DNA from: an uncultured Collinsella sp.
Lineage (GTDB): Bacteria > Actinomycetota > Coriobacteriia > Coriobacteriales > Coriobacteriaceae
Direction of reading: 5' to 3'
Length of the DNA: 9,366 nucleotides
Assembly (NCBI GenBank): GCA_902494855.1
Contig: CABUVC010000055.1
Coordinates: 1 to 9,366 of the forward strand
Of the stretch, positions 1 to 5,846 are shown piece after piece. The position numbers were made by a program, and so were the translations under genes. The notes beneath the pieces are model-generated. The model did not search any database. It had not been told where the DNA came from and saw only the letters and a program-made list of their open reading frames with translations. Numbering within the stretch: the stretch's first letter is position 1; each line of letters starts with the position of its first letter.

Positions 1-32
1 CCCGCCCATCATATGTCTATAGCGCGAACAGA

Positions 33-809
33 TTACCAACCGGTGTAGTAATCGGTCGTTCCGGCTGCGCAGCCCGAATCGTAGACCTTGCACTCGCCCT
101 TGGAACCGGTAAACGTGGAGCCTTGGGCCTTATCGCCCGCGGCCACGACGTAGTAGCCGTCGGAATCGCGCCAGAAGCCCTCAGAATCCTGAGTCCATTC
201 GCCCGTGCGATAGTGATAAAGCACATTGCTGCTGTAATAGGTCTCGCGGCGCCCGTTGTAGTTATTGACACCCGTAGAGCGCGTCAGGCCCGATCCGTTC
301 GCGTAGGACGCGGCAGACGCGTAGGACGGAGTGTAACCGGCGTTATGGTACGAAGCCTGGGCGGCCTCGGCAGCCTCCGCCTCGGCGGCAGCAACCTCGA
401 GCGCTTCGCGCTTGGCATCCTCAAGTGCAGTGCGCAGCTCATCGAGCTCGGTCGACTTCGCGTCGACCTCCTCCATCGTCAAAAGACTGCCCGCACCGTC
501 GATACAGCCCTGCAGCACAGCGCGCTCGTCATCGGTGGCATAGTCACCGTACATGTTCATGATGATCTGAGCGCGCATCTCCAGGGAATCGCGCTTAGCC
601 TCCATCGAGGCGTTCCACTCCTGCATGGAACCATAACCATCGCCGCGATAGTCAACGGGCTGTACCAGCGTCGTCTCGGACGGTGTAGATCCAACCGTAT
701 CGGACAGTGTTGCGGCGTGGGCATCAGTTGCGCCGGCGCCCGCCAAAAGTGCCACGGTCAGAGCGGCGGAAAGGGCGGCGGCTTTCGGTTTTCGTGAATC
801 GATCCTCAT
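33..809 (-). CDS. Secreted coiled-coil protein of unknown function with a conserved-looking C-terminal domain
   Basis: A 258-residue exported protein. The ATG at 809 follows a GGAGGT ribosome site (820-825, 10-base gap) and opens directly into a signal peptide: basic Arg/Lys residues 2-9, a hydrophobic Ala/Leu core to about 27, and an AHA|A cleavage site near residue 32. The frame stays open upstream to 1115, but that extension lacks a ribosome site and would bury the signal peptide. After the signal come a helical region, an Ala/Glu-rich probable coiled coil (about 112-152), a Tyr/Ser/Ala/Gly-rich linker (153-180) and a C-terminal domain (about 185-258) rich in Tyr and Trp with Cys240 and Cys247, ending DYYTGW. 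The tail resembles, from memory, C-terminal domains of secreted proteins in gut Firmicutes and Coriobacteria that may adopt a small beta-barrel fold; no catalytic residues can be assigned. Cell-wall association is inference. It is insulated from metY by the terminator at 1021-1061. Confidence 0.8.
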   Translation of the reverse strand: MRIDSRKPKAAALSAALTVALLAGAGATDAHAATLSDTVGSTPSETTLVQPVDYRGDGYGSMQEWNASMEAKRDSLEMRAQIIMNMYGDYATDDERAVLQGCIDGAGSLLTMEEVDAKSTELDELRTALEDAKREALEVAAAEAEAAEAAQASYHNAGYTPSYASAASYANGSGLTRSTGVNNYNGRRETYYSSNVLYHYRTGEWTQDSEGFWRDSDGYYVVAAGDKAQGSTFTGSKGECKVYDSGCAAGTTDYYTGW

Positions 810-874
810 GTAGCTGGAAACCTCCGTAGTGCGTTTTTGCTGCGTTTGAGCTGCGTATGATTCGATCGCGCTGC

Positions 875-880
875 ATAGTA
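875..880 (-). promoter_or_regulatory. Candidate -10 element for the secreted-protein gene
   Basis: On the minus strand this reads TACTAT preceded by GGGG, the same hexamer as the convincing metY -10 at 2616-2621. Transcription would start near 868, giving a leader of about 60 nt. No recognisable -35 lies 17-18 bases upstream (it reads CGCAGG or CCGCAG), so the call rests on the -10 alone. Confidence 0.35.
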
Positions 881-934
881 CCCCGAGCAAATCGCGACCT
901 GCGGTTTTTCTCAAAAGGTGCACGTCAATTGCGT

Positions 935-972
935 AAAACTCACATCCTCTCAACAGGAGTTTTCCACAACTC
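935..972. repeat. Overlapping inverted repeats upstream of the secreted-protein gene
   Basis: AAAACTC (935-941) is a perfect inverted partner of GAGTTTT (957-963), with a 15-base spacer. GAGTT (957-961) also pairs with AACTC (968-972) across 6 bases, so the middle copy can pair with either flank. The arms are AT-rich and no T-run follows, which does not look like a terminator. The cluster lies about 90 bases upstream of the predicted start of transcription. It could be a regulator binding site or chance. Apart from this, the promoter candidate and the metY terminator, I see nothing in the 312-base gap 810-1121. Confidence 0.35.
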
Positions 973-1020
973 GAATGCATAAAGCATGCCAAAAACCCTG
1001 TAATAGCGCCCTTCCTATGC

Positions 1021-1061
1021 AAAAAAGGCGCCTGCGCAACCATTGCTTGCGCAGGCGCCTT
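1021..1061 (-). terminator. Rho-independent terminator of metY
   Basis: A perfect 15-bp stem (1025-1039 with 1047-1061, core GGCGCCTGCGC) closes a 7-base loop. Read on the minus strand the stem runs into a T-run (1026-1021). It begins about 60 bases past the metY stop codon. The plus-strand side has no T-run, so it acts in the metY direction only. It should separate metY transcription from the secreted-protein gene downstream. Confidence 0.93.
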
Positions 1062-1121
1062 GAGCAGGCATTTTATGCAGTTATACCTATCGAGTCGCAA
1101 GGGGTCCTTGCACAAGTCGCC

Positions 1122-2432
1122 TTACTCGTCCAGCGCGGCGAAGGCCTGCTTCAGATCCCAAATGATGTCCTCGGCGTTCTCGGTACCGATGGAAAGACGG
1201 ATCGTGGAGGGCGTGATGTTCTGCTCGGCGAGCTCCTCGGCAGAGAGCTGGGAGTGCGTGGTGGTAGCCGGGTGCACGACGAGCGACTTGACGTCGGCCA
1301 CGTTGGCGAGCAGCGAGAACACCTGCAGATGATCGATGAACTTCCAAGCTGCCTCCTGGCCACCCTTAATCTCAAAGGTGAAGATCGACGCGCCACCGTT
1401 GGGGAAGTACTTCTGATAGAGCTCGTGATCGGGGTGCTCAGACAGGCTCGGGTGGTTCACCTTGGCAACATGGCTGTCACCAGCCAGGAACTCAACGACC
1501 TTCTTGGTGTTCTCGACATGACGGTCGACGCGCAGCGACAGAGTCTCGGTGCCCTGGAGCAGAACCCAGGCGTTGAACGGGCTGATGCAGGCGCCCTCGT
1601 CGCGCAGCAAGATGGCGCGGACATAGGTCGCGAAGGCGGCGGGACCGGCAGCCTCGGCAAACGAAACGCCGTGGTAGGAGGGGTTGGGCTCGGCGATCTG
1701 GGCGTACTTTCCGCTCGCCTTCCAATCGAAGTTACCGCCGTCGACGATCACACCGCCCAGCGAGGTGCCGTGGCCGCCGATGAACTTGGTTGCGGAGTGG
1801 ACGACGATGTTGGCACCATGCTCCAGCGGACGGAACAGATACGGGGTGCCAAAGGTGTTGTCGACGACAACCGGCAGACCGTGCTTCTTGGCGATCTCGG
1901 AGATGGCGTCGATGTTGGGGATGTCGGAGTTGGGGTTGCCGAGCGTCTCGAGGTAGATGACCGTGGTGTTGTCCTTGATGGCCCCCTCGACCTCTTCCAG
2001 GTTATGGGCATCGACGAAGGTGGTCTCGACGCCAAACTGGGAGAGCGTATGCTCCAGCAGGTTGTAGGAGCCACCGTAGATGGTCTTCTGAGCCACCACG
2101 TGGTCACCGGCCTGGGCAAGAGCCTGCAGGGTATAGGTGATGGCAGCAGCACCGGAGGCGACGGCGAGACCCGCCACGCCACCCTCGAGTGCGGCGATAC
2201 GGTCCTCGAAGACGCCCTGGGTGGAGTTGGTCAGACGACCGTAGATGTTACCAGCATCGGCAAGACCAAAGCGGTCGGCGGCGTGCTGGGAGTTGCGGAA
2301 CACATAGCTCGTGGTCTGGTAGATAGGCACGGCGCGGGAGTCGGATGCGGGATCGGCGCTCTCCTGGCCAACGTGAAGCTGCAGGGTATCGAAACCAAAG
2401 GTGTGCTCGGGGTTGTTGATGAACTGGCTCAT
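1122..2432 (-). CDS. metY: O-acetylhomoserine sulfhydrylase (O-acetylhomoserine aminocarboxypropyltransferase / cysteine synthase)
   Basis: A 436-residue cytosolic PLP enzyme of the Cys/Met metabolism family, the usual length for this group. It condenses O-acetylhomoserine with sulfide to give homocysteine and acetate; some members also use O-acetylserine to make cysteine. Visible landmarks: the N-terminal FDTLQLHVGQ and SRAVPIYQTTSYVF segments typical of MetY, YGR at 64-66 (cofactor phosphate contact from the neighbouring subunit), Asp191 in VVVDNTF (pyridine nitrogen), the Schiff-base Lys216 in SATKFIGGHG, VHPATTTHSQL at 387-397 and Arg412 in TIRLSIGTE (substrate carboxylate). The ATG at 2432 follows AAGGAG (2439-2444) with a 6-base gap. 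It appears monocistronic: its own promoter at 2616-2644, a structured leader with a small peptide gene, and a strong terminator after it. The divergent LysR-type gene is a plausible activator. Homocysteine versus cysteine as main product cannot be settled from sequence. Confidence 0.95.
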   Translation of the reverse strand: MSQFINNPEHTFGFDTLQLHVGQESADPASDSRAVPIYQTTSYVFRNSQHAADRFGLADAGNIYGRLTNSTQGVFEDRIAALEGGVAGLAVASGAAAITYTLQALAQAGDHVVAQKTIYGGSYNLLEHTLSQFGVETTFVDAHNLEEVEGAIKDNTTVIYLETLGNPNSDIPNIDAISEIAKKHGLPVVVDNTFGTPYLFRPLEHGANIVVHSATKFIGGHGTSLGGVIVDGGNFDWKASGKYAQIAEPNPSYHGVSFAEAAGPAAFATYVRAILLRDEGACISPFNAWVLLQGTETLSLRVDRHVENTKKVVEFLAGDSHVAKVNHPSLSEHPDHELYQKYFPNGGASIFTFEIKGGQEAAWKFIDHLQVFSLLANVADVKSLVVHPATTTHSQLSAEELAEQNITPSTIRLSIGTENAEDIIWDLKQAFAALDE

Positions 2433-2437
2433 GATGA

Positions 2438-2560
2438 TCTCCTTGATCGAACAAAAGTAAATAAAAAGAGAGAAGTAAGTCGCTGCCTCCTGATCACGCC
2501 GACGGGCGCAAACAGGAGCCCGGCATTCGTCTTGGTAAGCAATTCATATGCGGGCCTCCT
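2438..2560 (-). promoter_or_regulatory. Candidate leader-peptide attenuator in the metY 5' leader
   Basis: On the minus strand five short elements can pair in competing ways: (1) AGGAGGCCCG 2560-2551, the peptide's own ribosome site; (2) CGGGCTCCTG 2522-2513; (3) CAGGAGG 2492-2486; (4) the CT-rich CTTCTCTCTTT 2475-2465; (5) AAGGAGA 2444-2438, the metY ribosome site. Element 1 pairs with 2 (one bulged G). Element 2 pairs with 3 as the base of a strong hairpin (2518-2487: 6 bp, one mismatch, 7 bp, 4-base loop CGTC). Element 3 can pair with 4, and 4 with 5 (7 bp with one G-U). A ribosome stalled at Cys12 of the peptide (2514-2512) would mask element 2, leave 3 free to take 4, and expose the metY ribosome site. 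The pairings are seen in the sequence; the mechanism is inference. No SAM-riboswitch or T-box consensus is visible. The T-rich tract (2470-2461) lies too far from the hairpin for a standard terminator. Confidence 0.5.
2494..2547 (-). CDS. 17-residue cysteine-containing leader peptide upstream of metY
   Basis: A short ORF reading MNCLPRRMPGSCLRPSA then TGA. Its ATG has an ideal ribosome site, AGGAGG at 2555-2560 with a 7-base gap, better than that of metY itself. It lies inside the predicted metY transcript (start near 2609) and ends 61 bases before the metY ATG. It has Cys codons at positions 3 and 12 and an internal Met at 8, fitting a sensor of sulfur amino acid supply. TTA, AGA and CGA codons cluster at positions 4, 6 and 7; these look rare against the GC-rich neighbours and may slow ribosomes. 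The last third of the ORF forms the hairpin described in the attenuator entry. Cysteine-responsive leader peptides are known in mycobacteria, which supports the idea by analogy. Translation itself is not proven, and a chance 18-codon ORF remains possible. Confidence 0.6.
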   Translation of the reverse strand: MNCLPRRMPGSCLRPSA

Positions 2561-2615
2561 TTCGCATCCCGGTTCCGTGGTTGGCTTAATTACCTACCGC
2601 CTTTGTGTGTTTTGA

Positions 2616-2644
2616 ATAGTACGAGCATTGTTTCCCTCGGTCAA
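2616..2644 (-). promoter_or_regulatory. metY promoter
   Basis: On the minus strand, TTGACC (2644-2639), a 17-base spacer and TACTAT (2621-2616) form a good sigma-70/SigA-type promoter. Transcription should begin near 2609-2610, giving a metY leader of about 177 nt, long enough to hold the peptide gene and its hairpins. Confidence 0.8.
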
Positions 2645-2663
2645 TCACTTAAAAGCGCTAACC

Positions 2664-2686
2664 TGTTATCGTTTTTATAGATAACA
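2664..2686. promoter_or_regulatory. LysR-type operator between lysR and metY
   Basis: TGTTATC (2664-2670) and GATAACA (2680-2686) are perfect inverted 7-mers separated by 9 bases. The core satisfies the LysR-family T-N11-A rule (T2669 to A2681, inside TTATC-N9-GATAA). The centre, 2675, is about 65 bases upstream of the predicted metY start, the classical position of an activator site for this family. It also lies just 18 bases upstream of the lysR ATG, so binding could repress lysR itself. A -10-like TATAGA (2676-2681) for lysR lies inside the dyad but has no matching -35. Confidence 0.65.
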
Positions 2687-2704
2687 ATCGGAAGGATTGC
2701 GTCG

Positions 2705-3607
2705 ATGACCCTCCAGCAGCTTCGTTTTCTGATCGCCGTGGCAGAGTCCGGCTCAATCAACGCCGCAGCTCAGCGCCTCTATACCGCTCAGTCCAACATC
2801 TCAAACGCCGTCAAAAGCCTGGAACAGGAGCTCCATCTGGAGATCTTTACGCGCTCCAGCCGCGGCGTCACGCTCACCAACGACGGCACCGAGCTTTTGG
2901 GCTATGCGCGTCAAGTCGTAGAGCAGGCCGATATGCTCGAGGCCCGCTACGAGGACGGCGGCACGCCCCAGGCGCGCCTTGCCATCTCGGCCCAGCATTA
3001 CGCTTTTTCGGTCGAGGCCTTCGTCAACGTCGTCGAGCGCTGCCGGGACAGCAAGTTCGAATTCATCATGCGCGAGACCACCACGTCGCAGATCATCGAT
3101 GACGTCCGCGCGTTTCGCAGCGACATCGGCATCCTCTATCTGGACGACTTTAACGCCCGCGTTCTGCAGAAGGCCTTCGCCGATGCCCGTGCAAGCTTCC
3201 ATCCCCTATTCGACGCGACGGTCCACGTCTTTGTTAGCGAGCGCCACCCGCTTGCCCGCCGCCCGCAGCTGTCCCTTGCCGACCTTACACCCTATACGCG
3301 CTACAGCTTTGAGCAAGGCACCTCGAGCTCCTTCTATTACGCCGAGGAACCTTTTAGCTATATCCCTTGCGACCGCAACATACGAATCTCGGACCGCGGA
3401 ACACTTACTAACTTACTTATCACGTCGAACGGCTACACCCTGTCGACCGGTGTCCTCTCCAATGAAATGCAATGGGGTATGGCATCGATCCCGTTAGCAG
3501 ACGCCCCAACGATGCACGTAGGCTATATCATGCACGACGAGCGCAAGCCCTCTCCCCTCTTGCAGCAATACCTCGACGAGCTCAACCGCATCATCCGTGC
3601 CAACTAA
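2705..3607 (+). CDS. LysR-family transcriptional regulator
   Basis: A 300-residue protein of standard LysR length. The N-terminal winged helix-turn-helix (about 1-60) shows the family pattern: LQQLRFLIAVAESGSINAAA, the recognition region TAQSNISNAVKSLEQEL (27-43), then IFTRSSRGVTLTNDG. A linker helix (about 62-88) leads to the periplasmic-binding-like effector domain (about 92-295). The ATG at 2705 follows GGAAGGA (2690-2696, 8-base gap). Divergence from metY and a consensus-like LysR dyad between them point to control of metY, by analogy with LysR proteins such as CysB and CmbR that sense O-acetylserine-type compounds. The ligand cannot be read from the sequence. The gene is not obviously an operon with rnhA, which has its own candidate -10; no clear terminator follows lysR. 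Confidence 0.92.
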   Translation: MTLQQLRFLIAVAESGSINAAAQRLYTAQSNISNAVKSLEQELHLEIFTRSSRGVTLTNDGTELLGYARQVVEQADMLEARYEDGGTPQARLAISAQHYAFSVEAFVNVVERCRDSKFEFIMRETTTSQIIDDVRAFRSDIGILYLDDFNARVLQKAFADARASFHPLFDATVHVFVSERHPLARRPQLSLADLTPYTRYSFEQGTSSSFYYAEEPFSYIPCDRNIRISDRGTLTNLLITSNGYTLSTGVLSNEMQWGMASIPLADAPTMHVGYIMHDERKPSPLLQQYLDELNRIIRAN

Positions 3608-3662
3608 CTGTCGGAAGACGGGGTAGAAATCGTAGATTGCTAGCCCCCGGCGGGCATGGCGC

Positions 3663-3668
3663 TACAAT
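3663..3668 (+). promoter_or_regulatory. Candidate -10 element for rnhA
   Basis: TACAAT, preceded by GGCGC. Initiation would fall near 3675, downstream of the ATG at 3656, so that ATG would not be in the transcript; this supports the GTG start of rnhA. No convincing -35 at 17-18 bases; TTGCTA at 3637-3642 is 20 bases away. Confidence 0.4.
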
Positions 3669-3706
3669 GGTCACTCACACGAAACGTACCCAACGAAAGG
3701 AACCAT

Positions 3707-4192
3707 GTGAAGGTCATCATCTACACCGACGGCTCGGCCCGATCAAATCCGGGACGCGGCGGCTACGGCGCCGTGCTCAAATACACCAACCCCGCCGGCA
3801 AGACCTTCACCTCCGAGCTTTCGCGCGGCTACGCCAAGACCACCAACAACCGCATGGAACTCATGGCGGTCATCGTGGCGCTCGAGGCGCTCAACCGCCC
3901 TTGCGAGGTCGAAGTCCATTCCGATTCGCAGTATGTCGTCAACGCCTTTAACAAGCACTGGATCGACGGCTGGAAAAAGCGCGGATGGAAAACCGCCAAC
4001 AAGCAGCCCGTCAAGAACCGCGACCTGTGGGAGCGCCTACTCACCGCCAAAAGCAAGCACAAGGTTGAGTTCATCTGGGTTAAGGGTCACGCCGGTCACG
4101 AGCTCAACGAGCGCTGCGATGAGCTCGCCACCACGGCGGCCGACGGCAGCAACCTCGATATCGACACCGGCTTTAACGAGAGCGACCTGTAA
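3707..4192 (+). CDS. rnhA: Ribonuclease HI
   Basis: A 161-residue enzyme that cuts the RNA strand of RNA-DNA hybrids, as in R-loops and replication primers. All four acidic catalytic residues of bacterial RNase HI are present: Asp8 in YTDGSA, Glu51 in NNRMEL, Asp73 in HSDSQYV and Asp138 in NERCDELA, plus the active-site His128 in VKGHAGHELNE. The Trp/Lys-rich handle region (about 85-103, WIDGWKKRGWK) that grips the hybrid is intact, as in E. coli-type RNase HI. I choose the GTG at 3707 over the in-frame ATG at 3656: it has AGGA at 3698-3701 with a 5-base gap, gives the normal N-terminus, and the ATG lies upstream of the likely transcription start. The overlapping ATG at 3705 leads immediately to a stop. 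Confidence 0.95.
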   Translation: MKVIIYTDGSARSNPGRGGYGAVLKYTNPAGKTFTSELSRGYAKTTNNRMELMAVIVALEALNRPCEVEVHSDSQYVVNAFNKHWIDGWKKRGWKTANKQPVKNRDLWERLLTAKSKHKVEFIWVKGHAGHELNERCDELATTAADGSNLDIDTGFNESDL

Positions 4193-4226
4193 TAGCGTTT
4201 TCGCACAGCTTTATATCCCCACGCGC

Positions 4227-4232
4227 TACACT
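4227..4232 (+). promoter_or_regulatory. Candidate -10 element for the oxidoreductase gene
   Basis: TACACT in the same GCGC-TACA context as the rnhA candidate at 3663, 34 bases before the ATG at 4266. No clear -35. Read-through from rnhA over the 73-base gap is an alternative, since no terminator is visible there. Confidence 0.3.
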
Positions 4233-4265
4233 CATCCTGTAGACCAAACAACGCAAGGGGGACGT

Positions 4266-5372
4266 ATGCTGCGCATCGCGACCATCGGCACATCCATGAT
4301 CACCGACGACTTTATCCAAGTCGTCAACGCCAACGACCAAGCCGCGTTTGTGGGCACGCTCTCGCGCGATGCAGATCGCGGCGCCGCCTTCACCGCTAAG
4401 CACGGCGGTGAGCGAAACTTTACGTCACTCGATGAGCTTGCGGCAGCCGCCGACGTCGACGCCGTCTATATCGGCAGCCCCAACGCACTTCACTACGAGC
4501 AGGCCCTTGCCTGCATCGCCGGTGCCAAGCATATCATCGTCGAAAAGCCCTTCTGCGCCACCGAAGCGCAGGCGCTCGAGGTCTTTCGCGCTGCCGAGGC
4601 AGCAGGTGTCGTGGCCCTCGAGGCTATGCGTCCCCTCCACGATCCCGCCTTCCACGCCATTGAGGACGCTCTGGGCGAAATTGCGCCCATTCGCCGCGCC
4701 TCGCTGCGCTTTGGCAAGTATTCCTCGCGCTACAACGAGATTCTCGCGGGACGCGCCACCAATATCTTCGACTGCAATATGGCATCGGGTTCCCTCATGG
4801 ACATTGGCGTCTACACCGTCGAGCCCATGGTCGAGATTTTCGGCATGCCCTCCGGTCTCACCAGCATGACCACGCTGCTCGACCCCACCACGCGACAGCT
4901 CACGCACGGCCCCATCGACGGCTGCGGTTCCATCCTCGCCAGCTATGGCGGAGGCCGCATCTCCGTCGAGCTCGCGCACTCCAAAATTACGAATGACCTG
5001 CTGCCCTCGCAGATCGAAGGCGAGCGTGGCACTATCCAGATTGACCATCTGTCCACGCCCCGCAACGTCCGTATCGACTATCGCGGCGATGTCGTACGCG
5101 GATCGGCGACCGAGGCGCCGCGCGAGCAAGGCGGCAACGGACGCGCGCTCGACCTTCCCAAGTCAAGCAACACCATGGAATACGAGCTCGCGGACTTTAT
5201 CACCGCCATCGACGGCATCGATAACGTTAAGGAAGAGATTTGGGAGACCCCGGCGGGACGCCACGAGCTTGGCCACTACCGCGATGTCACGCTCGTCTCG
5301 CTGCGTATCATGGATGCCGTGCGCCAGCAGGCCGGCATAACCTTCCCGGCCGACGCAGGCAAGCAGGCATAG
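4266..5372 (+). CDS. Gfo/Idh/MocA-family NAD(P)-dependent oxidoreductase
   Basis: A 368-residue cytosolic dehydrogenase-like protein. The N-terminal Rossmann fold (about 1-122) begins MLRIATIGTSMITDD, includes the family segment DAVYIGSPNALHYEQA (65-80) and the hallmark EKPF with Lys94. The C-terminal alpha/beta domain (about 123-355) carries SGSLMDIGVY (174-183), where the family's catalytic Asp/His pair appears as Asp179 and Tyr183. Members oxidise or reduce sugars, inositols or related compounds using NAD(P); the substrate here is unknown. The glycine-rich loop reads GTSMIT rather than the usual GxGxxG, a subfamily feature or a hint of altered cofactor use. The ATG at 4266 follows AAGGGGG (4255-4261); the open frame continues upstream to 3933 only as a shadow of rnhA. 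The acylphosphatase gene starts 2 bases after its stop, so the two are probably co-transcribed. Confidence 0.9.
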   Translation: MLRIATIGTSMITDDFIQVVNANDQAAFVGTLSRDADRGAAFTAKHGGERNFTSLDELAAAADVDAVYIGSPNALHYEQALACIAGAKHIIVEKPFCATEAQALEVFRAAEAAGVVALEAMRPLHDPAFHAIEDALGEIAPIRRASLRFGKYSSRYNEILAGRATNIFDCNMASGSLMDIGVYTVEPMVEIFGMPSGLTSMTTLLDPTTRQLTHGPIDGCGSILASYGGGRISVELAHSKITNDLLPSQIEGERGTIQIDHLSTPRNVRIDYRGDVVRGSATEAPREQGGNGRALDLPKSSNTMEYELADFITAIDGIDNVKEEIWETPAGRHELGHYRDVTLVSLRIMDAVRQQAGITFPADAGKQA

Positions 5373-5374
5373 CG

Positions 5375-5785
5375 ATGGGTCTCTTCGATACGTTCTTCTC
5401 CAGCGTCACCGGCGGCAGTCGAGAGCCTCAAAAACCATCAAACGTCGAGCTCGAGCTACGCCGCAGGCTTACTGTGCTCGCAAGCGACGAGGCCACTCAA
5501 GACGCTCCCCTGCGCTATTTCCTGCGCTGGGAAGGGCAAGTCCAGGGCGTCGGTTTTCGCTTTACCAACACCAACCTCGCGCAGGCACGCGCGCTCACCG
5601 GCTGGGTGCGTAACATGGAAGACGGCTCAGTCGAGATGGAGATACAGGGGGCTCCGGCAAATATCCTATCTCATCTCGAGGCGCTTCATGCCTCCTACGA
5701 GCGTATGGGAACGCGTTTTCGCCTCGTAGACGCCCAGGCCCGAGCCCCACTTGCCAATGAAGACGGTTTCACGCCTCGTTATTAG
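5375..5785 (+). CDS. Acylphosphatase with an N-terminal extension
   Basis: A 136-residue protein. Residues about 45-136 form a complete acylphosphatase domain, which hydrolyses carboxyl-phosphate bonds such as in acetyl phosphate or 1,3-bisphosphoglycerate. The signature GQVQGVGFRF (54-63) contains the phosphate-binding loop and catalytic Arg62; GWVRN supplies catalytic Asn80, 18 residues on, the same spacing as Arg23-Asn41 in the muscle enzyme. It ends GFTPRY, close to the usual C-terminus. Typical enzymes are about 90 residues, so the first 45 (MGLFDTFFSS, then a polar, charged stretch) are extra and not recognised. The ATG at 5375 is 2 bases after the oxidoreductase stop; there is no strong ribosome site, which suggests translational coupling. 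The frame is open further upstream within the oxidoreductase gene, without start signals. Alternative: an internal start would give a standard-length enzyme, but no in-frame ATG precedes the domain. Confidence 0.88.
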   Translation: MGLFDTFFSSVTGGSREPQKPSNVELELRRRLTVLASDEATQDAPLRYFLRWEGQVQGVGFRFTNTNLAQARALTGWVRNMEDGSVEMEIQGAPANILSHLEALHASYERMGTRFRLVDAQARAPLANEDGFTPRY

Positions 5786-5810
5786 TATTGTGTGCTAAAT
5801 ACGGTATCAT
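5782..5810 (+). promoter_or_regulatory. Promoter of the PerR-type gene
   Basis: TTAGTA (5782-5787), a 17-base spacer and TATCAT (5805-5810). The -35 overlaps the acylphosphatase stop codon. Transcription should start near 5817, about 30 bases before the ATG at 5847. Confidence 0.55.
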
Positions 5811-5813
5811 TTA
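5796..5813. promoter_or_regulatory. Candidate self-operator over the perR promoter
   Basis: TAAAT (5796-5800) and ATTTA (5809-5813) are perfect inverted repeats across 8 bases, covering the -10 hexamer. Fur-family repressors bind AT-rich dyads, often autoregulating by blocking their own -10. The match to the Bacillus PerR box (a 7-1-7 dyad) is poor, so this is only a candidate. Confidence 0.35.
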
Positions 5814-5846
5814 CCTACGACCGTTGATAGAAAAGAGGCGAGGCGC

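Noticed and set aside
123..797. A 224-codon plus-strand frame opposite the secreted-protein gene
   Set aside because: Arg/Gly-rich shadow composition, no ribosome site, and the opposite strand encodes a signal peptide with GGAGGT in front.
957..972. DnaA-box-like TTTTCCACAACTC, suggesting a replication origin
   Set aside because: Only a single loose resemblance to a DnaA box, no cluster and no dnaA or dnaN nearby.
810..1115. Upstream extension of the secreted protein to 1115
   Set aside because: It would place the signal peptide about 100 residues inside the protein and run through the metY terminator; the ATG at 809 has its own ribosome site.
2438..2610. SAM, cobalamin or T-box riboswitch in the metY leader
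   Set aside because: I looked for the conserved SAM-I core, the T-box AGGGTGGNACCGCG motif and a B12 box and saw none; the short ORF and competing hairpins explain the region better.
918..2615. A 565-codon open frame on the plus strand opposite metY
   Set aside because: It is antisense to the well-supported metY gene, crosses the metY terminator and promoter, shows repetitive Gly/Val/Asp-rich composition typical of shadow frames, and has no ribosome site.
3641..3655. GC-rich GCCC/GGGC hairpin after lysR as a terminator
   Set aside because: The stem is only 4 bp and no T-run follows.
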